From: Roseburia hominis
GTDB lineage: Bacteria > Bacillota > Clostridia > Lachnospirales > Lachnospiraceae
NCBI GenBank assembly: GCA_021771815.1
Contig: JAETOE010000008.1
Coordinates: 118,946-182,945, forward strand
DNA: 64,000 bases
Direction of reading: 5' to 3'
In this document: piece by piece, positions 8,996-17,225 of the stretch
Layout: each line of letters starts with the position of its first letter
Numbering within the stretch: position 1 is the stretch's first letter
Translations under genes and position numbers: made by a program
Notes under the pieces: generated by a model
What the model saw: only the letters and a program-made list of their open reading frames with translations
The model's database searches: none
Told to the model about the DNA's origin: nothing

Positions 8996-9037
8996 AACGC
9001 GGCGTATTGGTTTTTGGGATGCGCCGCGTTTCGTTTT
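8996..9037 (+). terminator. Terminator after secDF
   Basis: AACGCGGCG (8996-9004) pairs with CGCCGCGTT (9022-9030), followed by TCGTTTT. The 9-bp GC-rich stem gives a credible intrinsic terminator before the DUF1294 gene. Confidence 0.8.
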
Positions 9038-9060
9038 GAGACGGAAAGGACGGTGGTTCG

Positions 9061-9333
9061 ATGGAGTGGATGGCGCTGTATCTTGCAATGATGAATCTGT
9101 TCGGCGTATATCTGATGTGGACGGATAAGAGACGGGCGATAAAACATATGTGGCGCGTGCCGGAAAAGATGCTCTTCGGCTGTAGTCTGCTGGGCGGCAG
9201 CATCGGCACCTGGGCGGGAATGTATCTGTTCCGGCACAAGACAAGGCATTGGTACTTTGTGGTCGGGATGCCGTTCATCTTTTTTTGCCAGGCGGTGCTT
9301 GCCATTTATGGGATACACTTATATTTTCTATAA
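9061..9333 (+). CDS. DUF1294 family membrane protein
   Basis: This 90-residue protein has three to four hydrophobic segments and the DUF1294 signature: YLMWTDKRRAI, then a W-x-x-P segment (MWRVPEKMLF), GGSIGTWAGMYLFRHKTRH and a C-terminal helix. Function is unknown. It starts at ATG 9061 with GGAAAGGACGG upstream and stands alone between a terminator and the glyA promoter. Confidence 0.88.
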   Translation: MEWMALYLAMMNLFGVYLMWTDKRRAIKHMWRVPEKMLFGCSLLGGSIGTWAGMYLFRHKTRHWYFVVGMPFIFFCQAVLAIYGIHLYFL

Positions 9334-9364
9334 TAAAATATTATAGGAAGCGATGCTTTTATAA

Positions 9365-9393
9365 TTGCGAAAAGAGGGAAAGTCATATATAAT
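9365..9393 (+). promoter_or_regulatory. Putative glyA promoter
   Basis: TTGCGA (9365-9370), a 17-bp spacer, then TATAAT (9388-9393). This gives a leader of about 70 nt before glyA. No riboswitch was recognised in it. Confidence 0.6.
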
Positions 9394-9471
9394 GATAACC
9401 ATAGCTGTGAAAAAGACAGATGTTTTTCATGGAAAGACATAAAACCGAACCAGGAAGGGAGAATACATACA

Positions 9472-10710
9472 ATGTATACAATGGAAGATATCGAAGCGGT
9501 AGACGCAGAGATTGCACAGGCGATAAAGGATGAGTTTGCCAGACAGAGCAGCCATATCGAGCTGATCGCGTCGGAGAACTGGGTAAGTCCGGCGGTGATG
9601 TCGGCGATGGGCAGCGTTCTGACAAATAAATACGCGGAGGGTTATCCCGCAAAACGTTACTATGGCGGCTGCGACTGTGTGGACGTGGTCGAGGAGCTTG
9701 CGAGAGAGCGGGCAAAAGAGCTGTTCGGCTGCGATTATGTCAATGTACAGCCGCATTCCGGCGCACAGGCAAATATGGCGGTTCAGTTTGCCGTCTTAAA
9801 GCCGGGCGATACCGTGATGGGAATGAACTTGGATCACGGCGGACATCTGACACACGGTTCACCAGTCAATTTCTCCGGTACTTACTTTCATATCGTTCCT
9901 TACGGCGTGAATGACGAGGGCTTCATCGACTACGATAAGGTCATGGAGATTGCCATGGAGTGCAGGCCGAAGATGATCATTGCCGGGGCGAGCGCTTATG
10001 CGCGCACCATCGATTTTAAGAAGTTCCGTGAGATTGCAGATGCGTGCGGCGCGGTGCTCATGGTGGATATGGCGCATATCGCAGGTCTGGTAGCGGCGGG
10101 GCTGCATCCAAACCCGATTCCGTATGCGGACGTTGTGACGACGACCACGCACAAGACGCTGCGCGGACCGCGCGGCGGTATGATTCTCTGCAATCAGGAA
10201 GCGGCGGATAAATATAATTTTAACAAAGCGATTTTCCCGGGAATCCAGGGCGGTCCTCTGATGCACGTGATCGCGGCGAAAGCGGTCTGCTTCAAGGAAG
10301 CGCTGCAGCCGGAGTTTAAGGTATACCAGCAGGGCGTCGTTGACAATGCGCAGGCGCTGTGCAAGGGGCTTATGGACCGCGGCATCAAGATCGTGTCCGG
10401 CGGTACGGACAATCATTTGATGCTTGTGGATCTGACGAACTTCGACCAGACCGGAAAGGCAGTCGAGAAACTGCTTGATTCCGTGAATATCACCTGCAAC
10501 AAGAATACGATCCCGAACGATCCGAAGTCTCCGTTCGTGACGAGCGGCGTGCGCCTCGGCACTCCGGCGGTAACCTCCAGAGGATTAAATACCGCAGATA
10601 TGGATCAGATCGCGGAGGCGATTGCAATGATGATTAAAGAGGGCGAGCCTGCGGCAGAGAAGGCAAGAGCGATTGTGAAAGCTTTGACGGAGAAGTATCC
10701 GTTGAAATAA
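9472..10710 (+). CDS. glyA: Serine hydroxymethyltransferase
   Basis: This 412-residue PLP enzyme interconverts serine plus tetrahydrofolate with glycine plus methylene-THF and feeds one-carbon metabolism. Motifs include [41 protein letters not shown] and the PLP-lysine segment [14 protein letters not shown] with Lys228 as the Schiff-base residue. The length is typical for bacterial GlyA. It has its own promoter, an AGGAAGGGAG ribosome site and a downstream terminator, so it appears to be monocistronic. Confidence 0.97.
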   Translation: MYTMEDIEAVDAEIAQAIKDEFARQSSHIELIASENWVSPAVMSAMGSVLTNKYAEGYPAKRYYGGCDCVDVVEELARERAKELFGCDYVNVQPHSGAQANMAVQFAVLKPGDTVMGMNLDHGGHLTHGSPVNFSGTYFHIVPYGVNDEGFIDYDKVMEIAMECRPKMIIAGASAYARTIDFKKFREIADACGAVLMVDMAHIAGLVAAGLHPNPIPYADVVTTTTHKTLRGPRGGMILCNQEAADKYNFNKAIFPGIQGGPLMHVIAAKAVCFKEALQPEFKVYQQGVVDNAQALCKGLMDRGIKIVSGGTDNHLMLVDLTNFDQTGKAVEKLLDSVNITCNKNTIPNDPKSPFVTSGVRLGTPAVTSRGLNTADMDQIAEAIAMMIKEGEPAAEKARAIVKALTEKYPLK

Positions 10711-10728
10711 GGAAGATGAATAACGGCG

Positions 10729-10759
10729 GCAGAAGGTGTGAAAACCTTCTGCTTTTTTT
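10729..10759 (+). terminator. Terminator after glyA
   Basis: GCAGAAGG (10729-10736) pairs with CCTTCTGC (10745-10752), followed by seven T. Confidence 0.9.
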
Positions 10760-10802
10760 ATGCAAGTATTATGAGTGAAAATTTGATATGATAGAAATAA
10801 TC

Positions 10803-10833
10803 TTGACTCTGCCCCAGGGTAAGAGTGTATTTT
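10803..10833 (+). promoter_or_regulatory. MerR-type promoter with operator in a 19-bp spacer
   Basis: TTGACT (10803-10808) and TATTTT (10828-10833) are 19 bp apart, the overlong spacer typical of MerR-activated promoters. A palindrome centred on 10816 fills it: ACTCTGCCCC (10806-10815) against GGGTAAGAGT (10817-10826), 8 of 10 positions matching. This predicts autoregulation by the regulator encoded 24 bp downstream. Confidence 0.85.
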
Positions 10834-10856
10834 TATCTTGAAGGAGGATAGAGAAA

Positions 10857-11861
10857 ATGGAAAAAATGAAGGATGTTTGTAAAAAAACAGGACTTAGCGA
10901 AAGGGCAGTCCGATTATATGTGAAAGAGGGACTAATACATCCGAGAACGGAAGAGAGAATGAATAGAAATGCCTATTATTTTTCCGAATCGGATATCGAG
11001 CGATTAAGGGACATCGCTGTTTTGAGAAATGCAGGATTTAGTATCCGTGATATTCGCCGTATGCAGCAACAACCGGAATGTCTGCCGTCGATGATAGAAG
11101 AAAGACAAGCTTCATTGGAAACAGAAATTTGTGAAAAAAAGGTGTTACAGAGTGCACTTGGGAGATTGACAGAAATAGAGAGGGGAACGTCCCATGGGCT
11201 TGCGGAAGGATTAAGACCGGTGGTTTGTCACAAGGAAACGGCAAAAGCAAAACATAATACTAAGCGTTTAAAATATCTTATTGTCATAACTTCCTGCTTT
11301 ATATTGCTATTATTTTTTCAATATATAAAATATGGTGCATATATGGTGTTTGTTGTCTGCGCCTCCCTCGCGGGGGTGTTAGGGAGTATCAGTCTGTTTA
11401 TGGCAATGCGGTATCATACGGTGAATAGCAGGGCAAAGGCGATGCCAATGCATGGGAAAGGATATATTGCCGGAATTGTACAGAATGATGGGATCGATAT
11501 CTCGTATGTAAGAGCAGGCGGAGGGGAGGCGGGAACCAGGGAACCCGGTATTGGAGGCGTCTGGGTATTGCTTATGATGGTTTGGAATGAAATCAGACCC
11601 GATAACTGGTATCCTATTATTCAATATCTGCCGGAACATGAAGATAACGAAATACAGGTAACAACTTTTTTATACGGTGCGTTTAAGAACACGTGGGAAG
11701 AGGGTATGACGGTTGAGATAGCGTGGAATCCGCAAAAACCGGAAATTGCATTGCCTATGGAAGCTGTATGGATGCAGAAAAAAGCAAGTTTCTATGCTTT
11801 GACGGGGGTGGTGTTGTGTGCATTGGCAGTTGGAGTATGGTGCGTGTTTTTTATGCAATAG
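10857..11861 (+). CDS. MerR-family regulator with membrane-anchored sensor part
   Basis: Residues 1-70 form a MerR winged helix-turn-helix (VCKKTGLSERAVRLYVKEGL, then FSESDIERLRDIAVLRNAGFSIRDI). A coiled-coil dimerisation stretch follows to about residue 115. After that the protein is unlike soluble MerR regulators. It has two adjacent hydrophobic helices (about 138-185), a soluble domain of about 110 residues, and a last hydrophobic helix (about 310-332). At 334 residues it is over twice the common length. I infer a membrane-tethered transcription regulator. Its base composition is more AT-rich than its neighbours. The operator upstream predicts autoregulation, and the exporter operon downstream is a plausible target. 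The stop codon lies inside a dispersed repeat. Confidence 0.85.
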   Translation: MEKMKDVCKKTGLSERAVRLYVKEGLIHPRTEERMNRNAYYFSESDIERLRDIAVLRNAGFSIRDIRRMQQQPECLPSMIEERQASLETEICEKKVLQSALGRLTEIERGTSHGLAEGLRPVVCHKETAKAKHNTKRLKYLIVITSCFILLLFFQYIKYGAYMVFVVCASLAGVLGSISLFMAMRYHTVNSRAKAMPMHGKGYIAGIVQNDGIDISYVRAGGGEAGTREPGIGGVWVLLMMVWNEIRPDNWYPIIQYLPEHEDNEIQVTTFLYGAFKNTWEEGMTVEIAWNPQKPEIALPMEAVWMQKKASFYALTGVVLCALAVGVWCVFFMQ

Positions 11862-11891
11862 GAAATTGCGTCCTATTGCATAAAAGCCCTG
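11853..11891. repeat. 39-bp palindromic repeat B, copy 1
   Basis: The unit has a 10-bp perfect hairpin, TGCAATAGGA / TCCTATTGCA with loop AATTGCG, plus a tail AAAAGCCCTG. It matches 39381-39419 at 38 of 39 positions. This copy supplies the last codons (Met-Gln-stop) of the MerR-like gene. Confidence 0.8.
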
Positions 11892-11944
11892 ACGCAAATT
11901 CAAAAAGAATTAAGAATAAAATGCTATATATTGGGGTGTAAAGA

Positions 11945-11953
11945 TGCTACAAT
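11945..11953 (+). promoter_or_regulatory. Extended -10 promoter for the exporter operon
   Basis: TG-C-TACAAT (11945-11953) lies 37 bp upstream of the first adaptor gene. No clear -35 is present. Confidence 0.45.
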
Positions 11954-11989
11954 GAAGACAGCAGTGGTTATTTTATCGGGAGGATCTAT

Positions 11990-13489
11990 ATGAGCAAGAA
12001 GAAAATCGGTATTTTGATTGGAGTCGTCGTTGTGGCTGCGGCGCTGGGCGGAACAGGTTTTTATTTCAGGGAAGATATTAAGGCGATGCTTCCCTTTTTG
12101 CAGGACGGAAGCACGGAGGACAAGGTCTATGTGGAGAGGGTTTCCAGGATTATGAACCAGTATTCCGGTATTTCCAACCGGTATAACGGAACGGTGGAGT
12201 CGCAGGATTCTTACGAGGTGCATGTGGACTCTTCCAGAACGATCGAGGAGATCAAGGTCGAGGTCGGCGACGTCGTGGAAGAAGGGCAGACGCTTGTGAC
12301 CTATGATACCAGCGATATTAAGATGCAGATTGCACAGGCAAATCTCGAGATCGAGAGTATCAACAACGATATTGATAACTACAATAAGCAGATTGAGACA
12401 TTAACGAAGGAGAGTGAGTCTGTGGCGGAGGAGGACAGGTTCACTTACACGACGCAGATTCAGAATATCCAGAACCAGATCGCACAGAAGAAGTTCGATT
12501 TGGAGAGTAAGCAGCTTGAGATCTCCAAGTATCAGAAACAGGTGGAAAATTCATCGGTTGCGAGTAAGTTCGGGGGCATTGTCAAGGAGATCAACGAGAA
12601 GGGAACGGACAGCAACGGAAATACCGCGCCGTTCATGACAATTTTACAGACGGGGCAGTACCGGGTGAAGGGAAGTATCGACGAGCAGAATATCTGGACG
12701 CTCTCCGAGGGACAGGAGGTCGTTGTGCGTTCGCGTGTGGACGGCAAACAGATCTGGACGGGCGCGATTTCCGAGATCGATACGGAGAATCCGAGCCAGG
12801 GAAACAGCAGCAATTATTATATATCGTCGGATAGCGATTCCCAGATGGCGTCCAAGTATCCGTTCTATATCGAACTCGATTCGGCGGACGGATTGATTCT
12901 GGGGCAGCATGTGTACATAGAACTGGATCAGGGACAGGAAGAGACGAAGGAAGGGCTCTGGCTGTACGGCTCTTATATTGTGCATGCAGGCGGCGCGACG
13001 GGTATGGAACCGGGAACAGAAGCGGGGACAGGTGCGCAGGCGGAGGAGCGTCCCTATGTCTGGGTGGCAAATGAGAAGAACCGCCTGGAAAAGCGTTATG
13101 TGGAATTGGGCGAGTATGATGCGGATATGGATGAATACGAGATTCTCTCCGGTCTTTCCGAAGACGACTACATCACATGGCCGATGGAAGGGCTCTATGA
13201 GGGTGTGATCTGCGTGACGGATGAGATGGAGGTGGATTATACTTCTCCGCTCTACAATCAGCCGATGGACGACGAGTCCTTGTACGGTACGGAGAGCATG
13301 GACGGCATGATGGACATCGACGAATATAATGTCATGGACGGCGAAGCGTTGTTTATGGAGGACGGTACGGAATTTATCCCGGAGGGCGGCACGGAGATGA
13401 TGTTTCCGGAGGACGGCACGGAGATGATGCTGCCGGAGGATGACATGGAAGCGCTGCCCGCAGAGGATGACGCGGAGGTGGGCGAATGA
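11990..13489 (+). CDS. Efflux adaptor (HlyD/MacA-like membrane fusion protein) 1
   Basis: This 499-residue protein has one N-terminal membrane anchor (IGILIGVVVVAAALGGTGFYF). A biotinyl-lipoyl half motif (IKVEVGDVVEEGQTLVTYDT), a coiled-coil hairpin (about 110-185) and a beta-barrel region follow, the layout of adaptors of MacAB-type exporters. The C-terminal ~80 residues are unusual. They are strongly acidic with repeated EDGTEMM-like units (FPEDGTEMM, LPEDDMEALPAEDD). The next gene overlaps by 4 bp (ATGA), so translation is coupled. The substrate is unknown; antimicrobial peptides or lipids are typical for relatives. Confidence 0.9.
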   Translation: MSKKKIGILIGVVVVAAALGGTGFYFREDIKAMLPFLQDGSTEDKVYVERVSRIMNQYSGISNRYNGTVESQDSYEVHVDSSRTIEEIKVEVGDVVEEGQTLVTYDTSDIKMQIAQANLEIESINNDIDNYNKQIETLTKESESVAEEDRFTYTTQIQNIQNQIAQKKFDLESKQLEISKYQKQVENSSVASKFGGIVKEINEKGTDSNGNTAPFMTILQTGQYRVKGSIDEQNIWTLSEGQEVVVRSRVDGKQIWTGAISEIDTENPSQGNSSNYYISSDSDSQMASKYPFYIELDSADGLILGQHVYIELDQGQEETKEGLWLYGSYIVHAGGATGMEPGTEAGTGAQAEERPYVWVANEKNRLEKRYVELGEYDADMDEYEILSGLSEDDYITWPMEGLYEGVICVTDEMEVDYTSPLYNQPMDDESLYGTESMDGMMDIDEYNVMDGEALFMEDGTEFIPEGGTEMMFPEDGTEMMLPEDDMEALPAEDDAEVGE

Positions 13490-14175
13490 TACTGAATCTG
13501 CAGAACATTTTCAAGGATTATCAGCAGGATAAGCTGGTGGTTCCGGTGTTAAAGGATATCTGCCTCACCGTGGAAGAGGGCGAGTATGTTGCGATTATGG
13601 GTCCTTCCGGTTCCGGGAAGACGACGCTTATGAACATTATCGGCTGTCTCGATAAACCGACGAGCGGTATGTATGAGCTGGCGGGAGAAAATGTCTCGAA
13701 GCTAAAGGACAGGGAACTGTCGGATTTAAGACTTAAGAGCATCGGCTTTGTATTTCAGAGCTTTCATCTGATGCCGCGCGAGAGCGCTGCGGAAAATGTT
13801 GCGCTGCCGCTCAGTTATGCAGGCGTGCGCAAGAAGGAGAGGAAGCTTCGCGCGACGAAGGCACTGGAGCGCGTAGGGCTTGGAGATCGTGTAAATTTCA
13901 AGCCGACGCAGCTCTCCGGCGGTCAGAAGCAGCGTGTGGCGATTGCGCGCGCGATGGTGAACAATCCGAAGATCCTTCTGGCGGACGAACCGACGGGAGC
14001 GCTCGACTCCAAGTCGGGCGAGCAGATCATGGAGCTTTTTGGCAAGCTCAATGAGGAGGGCGTCACAATCGTCATGATTACCCATGATCCTAAGATTGCC
14101 GCGAATGCAAAGCGGATCGTGCGGATCATCGACGGTGAGATCTATGAGGGAGAGGAGGACAAAGCAAAAGCATGA
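13486..14175 (+). CDS. MacB-type ABC transporter ATP-binding protein
   Basis: This 229-residue nucleotide-binding subunit powers the exporter encoded around it. It has Walker A GPSGSGKTT (about 39-47), a Q-loop in FQSFHLMPRESAAENVALPL typical of the MacB/LolD group, signature LSGGQKQRVAIARAM (143-157), Walker B LLADEPTGALD and the H-loop MITHDPKIA. It overlaps both neighbours by 4 bp (13486-13489 and 14172-14175), a tight translationally coupled operon. Confidence 0.96.
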   Translation: MILNLQNIFKDYQQDKLVVPVLKDICLTVEEGEYVAIMGPSGSGKTTLMNIIGCLDKPTSGMYELAGENVSKLKDRELSDLRLKSIGFVFQSFHLMPRESAAENVALPLSYAGVRKKERKLRATKALERVGLGDRVNFKPTQLSGGQKQRVAIARAMVNNPKILLADEPTGALDSKSGEQIMELFGKLNEEGVTIVMITHDPKIAANAKRIVRIIDGEIYEGEEDKAKA

Positions 14176-15878
14176 AGATCAAGAAAGTCATTGCAGTGAT
14201 TGTCGGTATTGCGGTTGTCCTCGGGGCAGCCGTAGGCGGAGTCTATGGCTACAAATCCTATCAGGATAAGAATCTTGTGGCGGAGGTGCAGCCTGTTTCC
14301 TATATCAACTGGGGCTATTGGGGAGATACGGAGACGAGCTACGGTATGGTGACGAACGATTCCTCGCAGGAAATTTATCTGGAGGATTCCAAGACTGTAC
14401 GGGAGATTTTTGTGGAGGAGGGAGACGTCGTTGAGGAAGGCGACCCTCTGATGGCGTATGATACCGCCGAACTTCAGATAGATATTGAGCGCAAAAAGCT
14501 CGATATCAGCACTATTGAGAACAATATTCAGAGAGAGAATTATAAGCTGGGTATCTTGAAGAAGGAAATTCCGATCATCAGGGAAATGCCTACAATCGAC
14601 GAGGAACAGGTCGCGCATCTGGAACGGCTCTGGGCGGCGGAGGCGCTGACGGAGACGGATAAGAACGACGACAGGATCTACAATTATCTGACGGCGGGGG
14701 CGATTCCGTACAATGTGACCCGCGACGCGGCGACGGGAGAACTGAAATATCCGGCAGGCACGGCGGATGATCCTTATATTTATTATTGTAATGCAAATGC
14801 TTACGCATACGGCAGCTTTTACAATTATATCCGCCCACAGGAGGATGGCACGCCCGGAAAATATGTGAAGTTCATCGTCTGCAAGAAGGGGGCAGACGGC
14901 AGGATGGTGACGGAACAGAAGACCGAGACGCTTGCGTCAGGAGAGGTTAAGATTACGGAGACTCCGGTTGCGGATGACACCGTGGCGCAGAATATCGCGG
15001 AGATGGACGGCAATCTTTTCCCGGCAGAATATGAGGACGGGCGTATGTGGTACGTGTTTGGCGGGAAGGAATACATACCGCCGCTTTCCTATGCGGAGCA
15101 GTATATACAGGGATTTGACGAGTATATGATGGACTGGAAGGAGCCGAAAGGCTATACGCAGGAGGAACTGGTCAAGGAAATCGCTGATGTGGAGAGTAAT
15201 CTGAAATCATTGGATATCCAGAGAAGACAGCAGGAGCTGCAGTTGGAGTCCATGCAAAAGAGCGCGTCCGACGGAATGGTATATGCAGAGGTATCGGGCG
15301 TGGTAAAAACGGTCGGCGATCCCGATGAGGCGCAGGAGCCGGGAGCGGCATTTCTGGTCGTGACAGGGGATGAAGGACTCTATGTGAGCGGCACGATCAG
15401 CGAGCTTTTGCTCGATCAGATCAAGGTTGGAACGGTCGTGACGGCAAATTCGTGGGAGAGTGGAATGACCTTTGATGCGACAATCACGGAGATATCCGAT
15501 TATCCGGTTTCCGGCAACTCGTGGGGAGACGGCAATCCCAATGTTTCTTATTATTCCTACACGGCTTATATCGAGGACAGTTCGGCGCTGCGCAACGGAG
15601 AGTATGTAGATCTGGCGATTTCTACCAATCAGTCGGAGACGGGCGGGCTTTTCATAGAAAAAGCGTATGTGCGCGAGGAGGACGGCAAGTCCTACTGCAT
15701 GATCGCAGACGAGAATGACCGGCTGAAAAAGCAGTATGTCGTGACGGGAAGGACGATATACGGGCAGGCAGTCGAAATCAAATCCGGGCTGTACGAGTCG
15801 GATCGCATTGCATTTCCGTATGGGAAAAATGCGGTGGAGGGCGCCGCGGTAACGGAGTCGTCCAACATGTATTACTAG
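14172..15878 (+). CDS. Efflux adaptor (HlyD/MacA-like membrane fusion protein) 2
   Basis: This is a second, longer adaptor of 568 residues in the same operon. It has an N-terminal anchor (VIAVIVGIAVVLGAAVGGVYGY), a lipoyl half motif (VREIFVEEGDVVEEGDPLMAYDT), then coiled-coil arms separated by an insert of about 180 residues rich in Tyr, Asp and Gly (roughly 145-325). A second lipoyl/beta-barrel half follows (GVVKTVGDPDEAQEPGAAFL). The insert splits the hairpin and is not typical of MacA. Two different adaptors for one ABC pair suggest a hetero-oligomeric conduit or alternative partners, which is inference. Confidence 0.85.
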   Translation: MKIKKVIAVIVGIAVVLGAAVGGVYGYKSYQDKNLVAEVQPVSYINWGYWGDTETSYGMVTNDSSQEIYLEDSKTVREIFVEEGDVVEEGDPLMAYDTAELQIDIERKKLDISTIENNIQRENYKLGILKKEIPIIREMPTIDEEQVAHLERLWAAEALTETDKNDDRIYNYLTAGAIPYNVTRDAATGELKYPAGTADDPYIYYCNANAYAYGSFYNYIRPQEDGTPGKYVKFIVCKKGADGRMVTEQKTETLASGEVKITETPVADDTVAQNIAEMDGNLFPAEYEDGRMWYVFGGKEYIPPLSYAEQYIQGFDEYMMDWKEPKGYTQEELVKEIADVESNLKSLDIQRRQQELQLESMQKSASDGMVYAEVSGVVKTVGDPDEAQEPGAAFLVVTGDEGLYVSGTISELLLDQIKVGTVVTANSWESGMTFDATITEISDYPVSGNSWGDGNPNVSYYSYTAYIEDSSALRNGEYVDLAISTNQSETGGLFIEKAYVREEDGKSYCMIADENDRLKKQYVVTGRTIYGQAVEIKSGLYESDRIAFPYGKNAVEGAAVTESSNMYY

Positions 15879-15889
15879 GAGGGAGACGT

Positions 15890-17143
15890 ATGTTTGAAAA
15901 TATAAGATTATCTTTTCAGGGAATCTGGTCACATAAGATGCGTTCCTTCTTAACGATGCTCGGTATCATTATTGGAATTGCTGCAATTATCGCGATTGTA
16001 TCTACAATTAAGGGAACAAATGAGCAGATTAAGCAGAATCTGGTCGGCTCCGGTGAGAATACGGTGGAGGTATCGCTTTTTCAGGGGGAATGGGAGTATG
16101 AGATGTCCTACAACGGGATTCCCGCGGGCGTGCCGTTGGTTGCGGATGAGGTCGTCGCACAGATAAGGGAAATTCCGCATGTGGAGAATGTGTCCCGCTA
16201 TCTGAGCAGACAGGACTATAACGGCGTTTATCATCTGAATACAGGACTTTCGGGCGGCTATGTCAAAGGAATCGACGACGCCTACTTTGACACCTGTAAC
16301 TTCATCATAAAGGAAGGCAGAGGATTTACCGAGGCGGATTTCACGCAGTACCGCAAGGTGGCGATTCTTGATACGGATTCCGCGGACGCATTGTTTCAGG
16401 GAGAAGATGCGGTCGGCAATACGATTGAGATTCAGCAGGAGCCGTATGTCGTGGTGGGGATCGTGACAAAGGCAAAGACATTTGAACCCGTTATCAACTC
16501 GATTGAGGATTATTATACATATGCGCAGGATTCGGCTGGCTCGGTGTATATCCCCGCTTCCACATGGCCGATCGTCTATCAGTATGACGAGCCGCAGAAT
16601 GTCGTACTGCGTGTAGAGAGCACCGACCACATGACAAGCGCGGGCAAGGCGTGCGCCGACATTTTGAACGATTATCTCTCACCGACGGACGAGACGATCG
16701 CGTACAAGGCGAAGGACCTGATGGAGCAGGCGCAGCAGATTCAGGAACTGAGCAGTTCAACGAATACGATGCTTATCTGGATTGCCGGAATTTCCCTGAT
16801 TGTCGGCGGTATCGGCGTTATGAATATCATGCTGGTATCTGTGACCGAGCGCACGCAGGAAATCGGGTTAAAGAAAGCCATCGGAGCGAGAAAGTCGCGT
16901 ATATTAGGACAGTTTCTGACGGAGGCGGCAGTGCTCACAAGCCTTGGCGGCTTGATCGGCGTCATTGTCGGCATTATTCTGGCACAGATTATTTCCTATG
17001 TCACGACGACCCCGGTGGCAATCAGCGCTCCGGCGGCGGTGGGGGCGGTGGCGTTCTCCATGGTGATCGGAATCGTCTTTGGAGTGTTCCCGTCGTATAA
17101 GGCGGCGAACTTAAACCCGATTGATGCGCTGCGGCATGAATAG
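15890..17143 (+). CDS. MacB-like ABC transporter permease
   Basis: This 417-residue FtsX/MacB-type permease starts with SFQGIWSHKMRSFLTMLGIIIGIAAIIAI as its first helix. An extracytoplasmic MacB_PCD domain covers about residues 45-290. The C-terminal FtsX domain contains three helices, including LIVGGIGVMNIMLVSVTERT and the conserved EIGLKKAIGARKSRI. It closes the exporter operon, 12 bp after adaptor 2, with ribosome site AGGAGGGAG. It works with the ATPase at 13.5 kb. Confidence 0.95.
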   Translation: MFENIRLSFQGIWSHKMRSFLTMLGIIIGIAAIIAIVSTIKGTNEQIKQNLVGSGENTVEVSLFQGEWEYEMSYNGIPAGVPLVADEVVAQIREIPHVENVSRYLSRQDYNGVYHLNTGLSGGYVKGIDDAYFDTCNFIIKEGRGFTEADFTQYRKVAILDTDSADALFQGEDAVGNTIEIQQEPYVVVGIVTKAKTFEPVINSIEDYYTYAQDSAGSVYIPASTWPIVYQYDEPQNVVLRVESTDHMTSAGKACADILNDYLSPTDETIAYKAKDLMEQAQQIQELSSSTNTMLIWIAGISLIVGGIGVMNIMLVSVTERTQEIGLKKAIGARKSRILGQFLTEAAVLTSLGGLIGVIVGIILAQIISYVTTTPVAISAPAAVGAVAFSMVIGIVFGVFPSYKAANLNPIDALRHE

Positions 17144-17225
17144 AGCGTGGGATGCTAAAAGGCGGTAAGAAACGACCGCAAGGGCGAATGACAGCAAAAG
17201 CAGGACGATGGAAGTGGGAAACTAT

